Part shown: piece after piece, positions 1-7,370 of the stretch
Numbering within the stretch: position 1 is the first letter of the stretch
How the letters are laid out: the number at the start of each line of letters is the position of its first letter
Source of the DNA: Clostridiaceae bacterium
Lineage (GTDB): Bacteria > Bacillota > Clostridia > Acetivibrionales > DUMC01
DNA: 29,038 bases
Direction of reading: 5' to 3'
NCBI GenBank assembly: GCA_012512865.1
Contig: JAAZDH010000195.1
Span: 1-29,038 of the forward strand
Notes under the pieces: generated by a model
Databases searched by the model: none
Seen by the model: the letters and a program-made list of their open reading frames with translations, nothing else
Told to the model about the DNA's origin: nothing
Made by a program: the position numbers and the translations under genes

Positions 1-2
1 AC

Positions 3-68
3 TATTACCAGTATTTTGGATCTCCGCCGCCGGGCTTGCAGGATTTAAGCGAAAACGAGCCGGTTTAA
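3..68 (+). other. Possible 3' end of a gene entering from the left edge
   Basis: One plus-strand frame is open from the first bases to a TAA at 66-68 and reads a short Pro/Gly-containing tail ending in SENEPV. A second frame is also open through this stretch, so coding is not proven. The bases around 52-88 contain a short imperfect direct repeat around GAGCCGGTT. No family can be assigned. If this is a gene, it converges on the minus-strand gene that ends at 94, leaving only 25 bases between the two stops, and no terminator hairpin is visible there. Confidence 0.2.
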
Positions 69-93
69 GCAAGAATGAGCCGGTTGCTGTTAT

Positions 94-939
94 TTACGGT
101 GTAAAAAACTCCCTAAGGCTTACCGAAAGTCCCTCGAAGTAGAATGATTTAATTTCATCATTGAATGAATATGTCTTATTTAAATGAATATTCTTATCCT
201 TAAAGCAGAATACATGGGTTTCTTTTGCTTCGGTATCCACAATCCAGTATTCGCCTACCCCGCAGGACATGTACATGTCTAATTTTTTAACATAATCCTT
301 GCTTTTCGTGGAAGCAGATGTTATTTCCACCATCAAGGCAGGTACGCCTGTATAATAGTCATTCTCATCCAGTTTTTCTTCCAAATCGCATATTACCATG
401 AGGTCCGGCTGAACAACGTTTTTATTGAATTCGCTTCTGTTAAGCTTGATATCGTAGGGCGCAAACATCGGGGTACATTTTTTTCCCTTGAACCAGTTGT
501 AGAAAACACCTGCCATTTCTAGCAAGGTTCGTTGGTGTATTGTTTTGGGAGAAGCTAAAAGATAAATTTCGCCGTCTATATACTCGTAGCGCTCCTCGCT
601 GTTTGCCGTGATTTCCAGGAATTCTTCGTAGGTGACCTTCCGCCTGTCAAATCCATAAGCTGCCATGTTTTCTTTCGTAATGAGACTGCCTCCTTCGGAA
701 CCATCATATTGGTTGTGATTGGAATCAGCGTAACCAGGGCCGGGATGTTCATTGTACTTGTTACATTTATTGTGCTCGTTATGCTCGCTGCATTCATTGC
801 ATTCGCCTTCATCATGACCGTTGCAGGCAACTAGTTTTGCAATCCTTTTCCCGTTTTTGGTTATTATAATATCCTCTTTTGCGGCAAGCTTCAAGTACTC
901 GCCCAGGTTATTTTTCAGGCGGGTTGATGTAATTTCCAT
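94..939 (-). CDS. Phd/YefM antitoxin domain fused to Uma2-family PD-(D/E)XK nuclease
   Basis: Residues 1-40 match the Phd/YefM antitoxin family (start MEITSTRLKNNLGEYL, then IIITKNGKRIAKLV), a DNA-binding domain that normally neutralises a toxin and represses its own operon. Residues about 41-85 are a His/Asn/Glu/Cys-rich linker. Residues about 100-280 are a Uma2 (formerly DUF820) domain with the nuclease-fold pattern: E124 in EYIDGEIY, D179 in QPDLMV, E205 in MVEITS and K219 in KLDMY. The start at 939 is chosen because AAAGGAG lies 8 bases upstream; an ATG at 957 in the same frame overlaps that ribosome binding site. No separate toxin or antitoxin gene adjoins it. The cellular role of Uma2 proteins is poorly known. 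The fusion suggests either a self-regulated nuclease or a toxin-antitoxin pair joined in one chain, which is inference. Domain calls are confident; function is not. Confidence 0.85.
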   Translation of the reverse strand: MEITSTRLKNNLGEYLKLAAKEDIIITKNGKRIAKLVACNGHDEGECNECSEHNEHNKCNKYNEHPGPGYADSNHNQYDGSEGGSLITKENMAAYGFDRRKVTYEEFLEITANSEERYEYIDGEIYLLASPKTIHQRTLLEMAGVFYNWFKGKKCTPMFAPYDIKLNRSEFNKNVVQPDLMVICDLEEKLDENDYYTGVPALMVEITSASTKSKDYVKKLDMYMSCGVGEYWIVDTEAKETHVFCFKDKNIHLNKTYSFNDEIKSFYFEGLSVSLREFFTP

Positions 940-967
940 AAAACCAACTCCTTTCATGACATAATAT

Positions 968-1028
968 GTTAGCCAAAATATTAAATATTAGCTAATATTA
1001 TTGTACACAAATCGGCTAACATTGTCAA
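968..1028 (-). promoter_or_regulatory. Promoter and nested operator palindromes of the Phd-Uma2 gene
   Basis: On the minus strand TTGACA (1023-1028) and TACAAT (1000-1005) are separated by exactly 17 bases, a near-consensus sigma-A promoter for the gene starting at 939. Three symmetric elements overlap it. TGTACA (1002-1007) lies over the -10. A perfect 16-base palindrome AATATTAGCTAATATT (984-999) lies just downstream. GTTAGCC (968-974) and GGCTAAC (1014-1020) form an inverted pair flanking the whole, the latter inside the spacer. TGTACA is the core motif reported for the Escherichia coli YefM-YoeB operator, so autorepression by the protein's own Phd domain is plausible but inferred. Confidence 0.75.
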
Positions 1029-1158
1029 TAATAAAAAAACAAAATGGACAAAATAGCAGGATAAACGGATGGGAAATATGGCAGAATTGTACGTATATTG
1101 CAAACTGCTCCATTGCAGCAGCGGGCGCGGCAGGCATCAAAACCACATGGCAAAAAAT

Positions 1159-4100
1159 TTAATCCGCAAAAAAACCGAACTTGACCTCTTCTTCCCTGAC
1201 CCAGCCGAATATCCTGTCGACGGCATTGATATATACCCATCCTGGTTTTCTGCCGAGTATCCTGACCTGGCTTGAACAATCTTCGAATACTGCTTTTGGC
1301 TCTTCCTCTTCAAATTCATAAATTTTTGCATTGTATATAAAACCCTGGGCAGGTTCGGCCAGTTTCATATCGGTTGCAAAATCGCTGTTCCGGATCCAGC
1401 CTGTATACAAGACATTATCCCCGGTGAAATAGCACACTTTTGATGCTTCTGCGCCTTCTTCCAGCAGCCCGACCAGCAAACCTTTCGAAAGCACCTCATC
1501 CCGGGTATATAAAAGCCTGTTGTCGGTGTAAACTGTTGTAGTTTCGGATGTCGTCCATGCATTTTTCTTGAGCTCTTCCTTTAACTTCGAGTAAGGTTTC
1601 CTGGCTTCATATGTTAAGCTGCCGGAAGCCGTCCTGAATTCATTTACCACCCGGCTTGTGAAAGAGTCAATGTTAATGTTTGTCATGTGCCTTTCCCCGG
1701 TTTCCACTTCATAAATATAAGACAAAATATGTTTTTTATCGGGATTGCTTGTTTCCTCGTATATATGGATTAACAGGCGGTTATTATCCAGCCATTCCGC
1801 TGAATCATCGGCCCCGTCCACAACTATCCTGCTCCTGCCTTTAAGGCCGTAAGCATGGATAAGGGCTTCTCTTACGCGGTCATAAGAGGTAAAAGGGCTG
1901 TAGTAGTCCCTGTATATAAATAACCTGCTGCCCTCGGGGGAAGGCTTGATAATTCCCTGGTAATCGTCAATCCTGTACCAGTATATCCTTTTATCCAATG
2001 TATTAAACACGGAAAGGTTAAAAGCGCCCCCGTAGTAAAAAAGCAAATTGTCTGCTGCCTTTTTGCTTTTCCATATGGAGTGCTCAAGACTGTTAATCCT
2101 TTCCGGCTTGAACTCATCAAGCCGGGCCATGCATATATCACTCCCCTTGTAAAAATATATACTGTCATCATAAACCGCGGTTAATACTCCATAGATGCTC
2201 TTGGCTTCCCTTGTTTCGCTGTTAATGTTGATATAGTATATCTTATCCTTTACCTGGGCAATAATTTTCCCGTCATCTTTTGCCACGAGGTCGGAGATTT
2301 CCATGTTACGCAGGTTAAAGAACATGCGGGCGGGATAGAATTCCCCTTTTTTTACTATAATCCCCTCATGAGGAAGGTTAATTTCTAAAAATCTCCTTCC
2401 CGGTATGTTGTAAATTTTCAACTTACCCGGTTCATTCTTGACATTCTGCCAGCAAACTATATTCTCGGACGGGGACCACCAGGTGATGAAATCATCAAGG
2501 TCACCCTTGCCTATTTTGAAAGCGGACCCGTCGCTTACGGAAATAACGTACACGCTGTTTTCGACCAGGTTCGTGAATTCATCCAGCTCGTAATTCATAC
2601 CTGCCAGGACATAATTTCCCGCGGGGCTGGCAATTATGTCATCGTTGATCTGCGGGATGGTCTCGAGGGGCTGCATGTAACCAGGGTAATTTCCTTTTTC
2701 CAGGTCTTCGGCTTTAAGATAAGTCTGGTAGCGGAAAATACACCTGGGGTCTGCATTACCTTCCCTTACATAAATCCCGTTTTCGTGCAGCTCAATTTTC
2801 CTTTCCCCGGGAATATCAAGGGTTTTAATTGCAGGCTTTCCCATAATAGCTGTGTAGTCCCCGCTTGCCTCGCCATCCGGCTTGTTATATGGCTTTTCTC
2901 TCACATATATGTGAAGGCCGTCCTGATCGTGGAAAGGCCCGTTGGCTTCATCAATACCTTTAATCCGCTCCTTTTCAGAGGATACAAGGCCATAGGTATA
3001 CTGGTAGTACGGGTATGTCATCTCACGGTAAAAAATGTCCTTCCCGTTGTATTTTTCGTGGAATTCGTTTATGGAATTTATTAGTTCTTCATCGGTTCCA
3101 TCGGTAATTATTGTCTTGTTGAAGTTGCAAATATACGCGATAATGGCGTGTTCCATGCTGTTAAACTTCGCAGGGGTAAAGCCGGGGTCAGGTTCGTACC
3201 AGCCTGTATCCTCGAAAATCTTTTCCCATTCCCCGGTTTTAAAGTCATAACCATGCCTTGCATATATTTCATTTATAACAAGCTGGTTGGTGTCCTTAAG
3301 CCTTTCAATAGTTTTTCTTACATAATCAATATCTTCGTTATGTGCTATTGAGGTCCTGCCCATATCGCCATACGAGTAAAAGAGGTCTATATAGTAAAAA
3401 TAATCATCCCAGCGGTAAGTATCCCGCGGGTCATTCCATCTGGGCTTAAAGTATTCATCTTTTTTTCCGTAGAAGGCAGGTAAATCTACAAGACCTACAA
3501 AAAGGTTGAAATCAGGCTCGATGTTCTCAAAGTGCCACTCGATTCCCTGGCCGTTATAGTAATAGTTCAAGGGTGAAGCGGTAATTTGTGAAAAGGCTGC
3601 AGGTTCCGGGAAATCCACGTAAACATCTATTTTGTCTATGCGGTCCTTCCACAGTGCTCCGGTAACCAGTATATAATCCGCCCCCCACTGTTCTGATTCA
3701 AATTTATAGCGTACGTATATCGATTTTCTTTCATTCTCTTCAAAATGCATTTTCCAGGTGTACATGTAATTATAATAATATAGGCCGTGTTCCGGGAGGG
3801 TGCCCCCTTCCTTGATTTCAGTCTCATAAGGAGTCATGGAGGGGTAGTCGTATACCTCGAAGTCCCTGAGTTTTTGCGCGTAACTTGCCACGTTGGGAAA
3901 CCCTATGTCCAGGTCGGTTTCAAAGCCCGTGTTATGGAAATTAAAAATCACTTCAATTTCATGTCCCAGTAATCCATGATTTTCTGAAGTACCATAATGA
4001 ATTTTAATAACTTCGCTTTCCAGTTTAATGTTTTCGCTGCTTATGGGGAAGGCGGTATCTCCTTTCATGATAAGTGGCGGTGAATTGGCATACACCGTGT

Positions 4101-4260
4101 TGTCGGGACAGACGCACGAAAGCAGCGCCATGGAAATGATAAATGCCAGGAATGCCAGGAATGCCGTAAATACATGTACTGCGCGGGATGCTATGGGTGC
4201 CATGTGCGCCATGGATACCAGGGATTCCGGGAACGCGGGTTGCAGGATAGCCTTTTTCAC
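1159..4260 (-). CDS. Large exported YARHG-domain protein with propeller-like and SH3-like C-terminal parts
   Basis: This 1033-residue protein starts at GTG 4260, chosen because AAAGGAG lies 9 bases upstream; the in-frame ATG at 4332 has no such site. A basic N-terminus and a hydrophobic stretch (about residues 27-51, containing AFLAFLAF) form a signal peptide or anchor. LLSC with Cys49 could be a lipobox, or cleavage could fall after TVYA near residue 58. Residues about 60-290 are beta-rich. A YARHG domain (INEIYARHGYDF, near 325-340) follows; the family occurs in bacterial surface proteins and its role is unsettled. The next about 500 residues carry TolB-like repeats (for example FITWWSPSENIVCWQ) suggesting a beta-propeller, and the C-terminus (PGWVYINAVDRIFGWV) resembles an SH3-type module. 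It is likely a cell-surface protein. It stands alone, divergent from the aminotransferase operon. No function is assigned. Confidence 0.85.
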   Translation of the reverse strand: MKKAILQPAFPESLVSMAHMAPIASRAVHVFTAFLAFLAFIISMALLSCVCPDNTVYANSPPLIMKGDTAFPISSENIKLESEVIKIHYGTSENHGLLGHEIEVIFNFHNTGFETDLDIGFPNVASYAQKLRDFEVYDYPSMTPYETEIKEGGTLPEHGLYYYNYMYTWKMHFEENERKSIYVRYKFESEQWGADYILVTGALWKDRIDKIDVYVDFPEPAAFSQITASPLNYYYNGQGIEWHFENIEPDFNLFVGLVDLPAFYGKKDEYFKPRWNDPRDTYRWDDYFYYIDLFYSYGDMGRTSIAHNEDIDYVRKTIERLKDTNQLVINEIYARHGYDFKTGEWEKIFEDTGWYEPDPGFTPAKFNSMEHAIIAYICNFNKTIITDGTDEELINSINEFHEKYNGKDIFYREMTYPYYQYTYGLVSSEKERIKGIDEANGPFHDQDGLHIYVREKPYNKPDGEASGDYTAIMGKPAIKTLDIPGERKIELHENGIYVREGNADPRCIFRYQTYLKAEDLEKGNYPGYMQPLETIPQINDDIIASPAGNYVLAGMNYELDEFTNLVENSVYVISVSDGSAFKIGKGDLDDFITWWSPSENIVCWQNVKNEPGKLKIYNIPGRRFLEINLPHEGIIVKKGEFYPARMFFNLRNMEISDLVAKDDGKIIAQVKDKIYYININSETREAKSIYGVLTAVYDDSIYFYKGSDICMARLDEFKPERINSLEHSIWKSKKAADNLLFYYGGAFNLSVFNTLDKRIYWYRIDDYQGIIKPSPEGSRLFIYRDYYSPFTSYDRVREALIHAYGLKGRSRIVVDGADDSAEWLDNNRLLIHIYEETSNPDKKHILSYIYEVETGERHMTNINIDSFTSRVVNEFRTASGSLTYEARKPYSKLKEELKKNAWTTSETTTVYTDNRLLYTRDEVLSKGLLVGLLEEGAEASKVCYFTGDNVLYTGWIRNSDFATDMKLAEPAQGFIYNAKIYEFEEEEPKAVFEDCSSQVRILGRKPGWVYINAVDRIFGWVREEEVKFGFFAD

Positions 4261-4334
4261 AATAATCAACTCCTTTGAAAAACTTTTTCTCCCGGGAAAA
4301 GATTCTTTCTTGGGAAGAAGCTTCTCTAGCAATA

Positions 4335-4363
4335 ATTATATATTATTATTAATCCTGTTTCCA
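4335..4363 (-). promoter_or_regulatory. Probable promoter of the YARHG-protein gene
   Basis: On the minus strand TGGAAA (4358-4363) and TATAAT (4335-4340) are separated by 17 bases, about 75 bases upstream of the GTG start at 4260. The -10 is perfect and the -35 matches four of six positions. It lies in the 391-base gap between the divergent genes starting at 4260 and 4652. The rest of that gap is AT-rich and holds only the opposing promoter at 4531-4559. Confidence 0.55.
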
Positions 4364-4530
4364 TTACATGAAAATAACAAATATTTCTCTATGAAATGAT
4401 ACCCTGTTAAAAATTATTTGAAATTATTCAGCTTAATCGTTAAAATAAAGTATGTAGTTGCGCTGGCAGAGGCATTGCGGAACCAGGGTTAAAAATTAAA
4501 AGATGCAAAGCCTTTAAAAATCGAAACATA

Positions 4531-4559
4531 TTGACAAAGATAAGACAATATAATAAAAT
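4531..4559 (+). promoter_or_regulatory. Promoter of the aminotransferase-dehydrogenase operon
   Basis: A perfect -35 TTGACA (4531-4536) is followed after 17 bases by TAAAAT (4554-4559), five of six matches to the -10 consensus. A tempting TATAAT at 4549-4554 is only 12 bases from the -35, too close. The resulting leader to the ATG at 4652 is about 85 bases, with no hairpin or riboswitch-like structure that I can recognise. Confidence 0.65.
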
Positions 4560-4651
4560 AAAACCGTAAGTCAAACGAAACCAAAATGAAACAAAAGGGT
4601 AATACTCAACTAAAATTTAACTAAAAATTTTCTACCTTGGGAGGGGTCAAA

Positions 4652-6004
4652 ATGTATAATAAAGACTGGGCAAAAGTGGATACCAAATCACTGCCTGTAA
4701 TCAAGACAGAAATTCCCGGGCCTAGGTCAAGGGAAATGCATGCCAGGGCATCGAAGTACATGAAAGGGTATTCCAGCCAGGTAAGATTGTTCCCGGTTGT
4801 ATTTGAAACAGGAAAGGGCTGCACGTTGACAGACGTGGACGGCAACGTCTATATCGACTTCTCGTCCGGGATATATGTGACCGGGCTGGGCCATTGCCAT
4901 CCAAAGATTAGCGAAGCCGTGGCTACATACGCCCATAAGCTGATGAACTGTCATGATTTTACCACCGAGATAAAAATGAAGCTGCTTGAGAAATTGGCTT
5001 CCATAACCATGGGAGATTTAAACGGGATACAGCTTTATGACTCAGGAACAACCGCCGTAGAAGCAGGTTTGAGGTGCGCCAGGGCTGCAACGGGCAAATT
5101 TGAATTTATTTCATTCTGGAGGGATTTCCATGGCAAAACCATGGGAGCCGTGAGCTGTGCCATAGTTGACAAGAGCCAGGGCATGAGGGCCCCGGGTTTT
5201 TTCCTTGCTCCAAGGCCCAACTGCTACAGGTGCCCGTTTAAAATGAAACATCCCGAATGTGATTGTTACTGTGCTGAATTCCTTGAGAATATTATGAAGA
5301 ACGAAACAACCGGGCAGGTGGCGGCAATCGTCCTTGAACCGATTCAAGGCTGGGGCGGTTCTATTGTACCTCCTGACGATTTCATGCCGAAATTAAGGCA
5401 GCTGTGTGACAAGTACGGGATATTGCTTTTTGCAGATGAAGTGCTTACATGCATGGGCAGGACGGGAAAGATGTTCTGCATGGAGCACTGGAATATAACT
5501 CCAGATATCACAACACTGGGAAAAGGCTTTGGAAACGGTTTCCCTGTAACGGCCATGTGCGTAAGCGACAAATACAAGGAAAATATTGAAAAAATATCGG
5601 CTTCTTCAAGTTATGGCGGAAATCCCATGGCATGTGCCGCTGCCCTTGCGTCAATCGAGGTAATTGAAGAAGAGAACCTGTGTGAACGTTCGGCACACCT
5701 GGGAGAAGTATTCCTTAAGAGGATGAACAAAATGAAGGATGAACACCCGATAGTCGGGGATGTAAGAGGGAAAGGATGCCTGCTGGCAATAGAACTGGTA
5801 AAAGACAAGAATACCAAGGAACCCTTTGATGAAGCAGGAAAACTGGTTTACCAGAGAGCATTTTCAAAGGGGTTGGCCTGGGTTCCCGCAGGGCATATAT
5901 TAAGGCTGTCACCTCCTCTTATAATGGAAGATGATTTGGCATTAAAGGGTCTTGACATAATTGACGAGGCTATCGGAGAAGTTGAAAAGGAACTGGGATA
6001 CTAG
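4652..6004 (+). CDS. Class III PLP-dependent aminotransferase (GABA/ornithine-type)
   Basis: This 450-residue protein has the full class III (acetylornithine/4-aminobutyrate) aminotransferase pattern. GTTAVEAGLR begins the cofactor phosphate-binding region, LLFADEV carries D262 that would contact the PLP pyridine nitrogen, and LGKGFGNGFP carries K291, the expected Schiff-base lysine. A cysteine cluster (C191, C194, C203, C205, C207) lies in a loop where related Firmicutes enzymes also carry cysteines; it might bind metal. The start at ATG 4652 follows GGGAGGGG by 5 bases; an in-frame TTG at 4637 lies before that site. It would move an amino group between an omega-amine or amino sugar/acid and a keto acid in the cytoplasm. 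The partner gene 107 bases downstream is a Gfo/Idh/MocA dehydrogenase, which could make the keto substrate. The substrate is unknown. Confidence 0.9.
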   Translation: MYNKDWAKVDTKSLPVIKTEIPGPRSREMHARASKYMKGYSSQVRLFPVVFETGKGCTLTDVDGNVYIDFSSGIYVTGLGHCHPKISEAVATYAHKLMNCHDFTTEIKMKLLEKLASITMGDLNGIQLYDSGTTAVEAGLRCARAATGKFEFISFWRDFHGKTMGAVSCAIVDKSQGMRAPGFFLAPRPNCYRCPFKMKHPECDCYCAEFLENIMKNETTGQVAAIVLEPIQGWGGSIVPPDDFMPKLRQLCDKYGILLFADEVLTCMGRTGKMFCMEHWNITPDITTLGKGFGNGFPVTAMCVSDKYKENIEKISASSSYGGNPMACAAALASIEVIEEENLCERSAHLGEVFLKRMNKMKDEHPIVGDVRGKGCLLAIELVKDKNTKEPFDEAGKLVYQRAFSKGLAWVPAGHILRLSPPLIMEDDLALKGLDIIDEAIGEVEKELGY

Positions 6005-6111
6005 ACAAAAGCAATTCCGAATTACCGCATCTTTGCGGTTTAAGTCATGGGAAGTTCGCATTTTGAGATGAATAAAACCGGGAATTAACCGGGAAAGGAG
6101 TGACAATTAAA

Positions 6112-7242
6112 ATGAAAGAGATAAGAGTAGGTGTGGTAGGGTTTGGTTTCATGGGCAAGACCCACACGTATGGCTACAAGACCATCCCGTTATATTATAG
6201 CAATTTACCGTTTAAAATCAAGCTGGTAGGAGTGTGCGACGCGGTTCCGGAGGTGGCTCGGCAAGCCAAGGAAAGCCTGGATTTTGAGTTTGCCACAAGC
6301 AACCCGGATGATATTTTTTCCAGGGAGGACATTAATGTAGTAGATATCTGTACGCCGAACATATACCACAAGGAATTGGTGTTAAAGGCCCTGGAGGCAG
6401 GCAAAAACGTTTACTGTGACAAGCCCCTGGCCGTCAGCTACGAAGAAACAAAAGAGATAACAAGCGTATTGGACAAATATGATGCAATTACGCAAATGGC
6501 GCTTCAATACAGGTTTTTCCCGGCAACTATGAGGGCAAGGGAGCTAATTGAAGAAGGCAGGATCGGCAATATCATGTCCTTTAGGGCTTGCTACCTTCAT
6601 TCGGGCTCTGTCGACCCTAAAAAGCCGATAGGATGGAAGCAGGACAAGAAATTCGGCGGGGGCGGGGTTCTCTTTGACCTTGGTTCCCACGTGCTGGATA
6701 TTATATACTACCTCCTGGGTGAATACTCCTCGGTATTTGCAGAAACCAGGATAGTATATCCCGAAAGACCTGATAAAGATGGAAACATGGTAAAGATAGA
6801 GGCTGACGATGTAGCACTGATGATAGTGAAAATGAAAAATGGCGGCATAGGCACGATTGAAGCTTCAAAAATAGCAACCGGCACGGATGATGAGCTCTGG
6901 TTTGAAATTCACGGGGATAAAGGAGCAATACGCTTCAACCTGATGGAGCCAAACTGGCTGGAATACTATGATAATACCCTGCCGGAAGTTCCATACGGCG
7001 GGCTTAGGGGATACACCAGGATTGAATGTGTACAACGCTTTAAAAAGCCCGGGGGAAGCTTCCCAAGCTCGAAATTCTCAATTGGATGGATAAGAAGCCA
7101 TGTTCACTGCCTTTACAGCTTCCTCTCATGCGTGTATGAAGGCAGACCGGCAAGCCCTTCATTCAAAGAAGGGGCATATATCCAGTATGTAATGGAAAAG
7201 GCCTATGAATCCGACCTGAAGAAAACCTGGATTGAAATTTAA
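6112..7242 (+). CDS. Gfo/Idh/MocA-family NAD(P)-dependent oxidoreductase
   Basis: This 376-residue protein has an N-terminal Rossmann fold (VGVVGFGFMGKTH, residues about 5-17), then the family's EKP motif as CDKPL with K104, and GSHVLD with H193 and D196, the usual catalytic lysine and HxxD acid/base pair. It should oxidise a hydroxyl of a sugar, inositol or related polyol with NAD(P). ATG 6112 is preferred over the in-frame GTG at 6100 because AAAGGAG at 6094-6100 would overlap the GTG. It is the last gene of the operon with the class III aminotransferase and is followed at once by a strong terminator. The pairing suggests oxidation followed by transamination, giving or removing an amino sugar or aminocyclitol; that is inference. 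Confidence 0.9.
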   Translation: MKEIRVGVVGFGFMGKTHTYGYKTIPLYYSNLPFKIKLVGVCDAVPEVARQAKESLDFEFATSNPDDIFSREDINVVDICTPNIYHKELVLKALEAGKNVYCDKPLAVSYEETKEITSVLDKYDAITQMALQYRFFPATMRARELIEEGRIGNIMSFRACYLHSGSVDPKKPIGWKQDKKFGGGGVLFDLGSHVLDIIYYLLGEYSSVFAETRIVYPERPDKDGNMVKIEADDVALMIVKMKNGGIGTIEASKIATGTDDELWFEIHGDKGAIRFNLMEPNWLEYYDNTLPEVPYGGLRGYTRIECVQRFKKPGGSFPSSKFSIGWIRSHVHCLYSFLSCVYEGRPASPSFKEGAYIQYVMEKAYESDLKKTWIEI

Positions 7243-7245
7243 GAT

Positions 7246-7294
7246 AATAGCTTAGACCATTTTGAAGTTATTTTTTGGTCTAAGGCTATTTTTA
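7246..7294 (+). terminator. Rho-independent terminator after the first dehydrogenase gene
   Basis: AATAGCTTAGACCA (7246-7259) pairs with TGGTCTAAGGCTATT (7276-7290), a 14-pair stem with one bulged base and a 16-base loop, followed by TTTTA. It begins three bases after the stop at 7242, so it ends the aminotransferase operon. The base composition drops sharply just beyond it. Confidence 0.85.
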
Positions 7295-7370
7295 GGCTAT
7301 CTTTAGGAGAAGTTGGAGAGAACGTTTAGGAGAGGGAAGCGAAGAGGACATTCCCTTTGGAGGAATATAT

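Noticed and set aside
4028..4399. Plus-strand frame opposite the signal-peptide region of the YARHG protein
   Set aside because: It is antisense to a well-supported gene and its Asn/Ala/Arg pattern comes from the 9-base repeat on the other strand.
4549..4554. TATAAT as the -10 of the aminotransferase promoter
   Set aside because: It is only 12 bases from the TTGACA; TAAAAT at 4554-4559 gives the proper 17-base spacing.
6020..6045. Small hairpin ACCGCA...TGCGGT between the aminotransferase and dehydrogenase genes
   Set aside because: Only six pairs and no T run; too weak to call a terminator or regulatory element.
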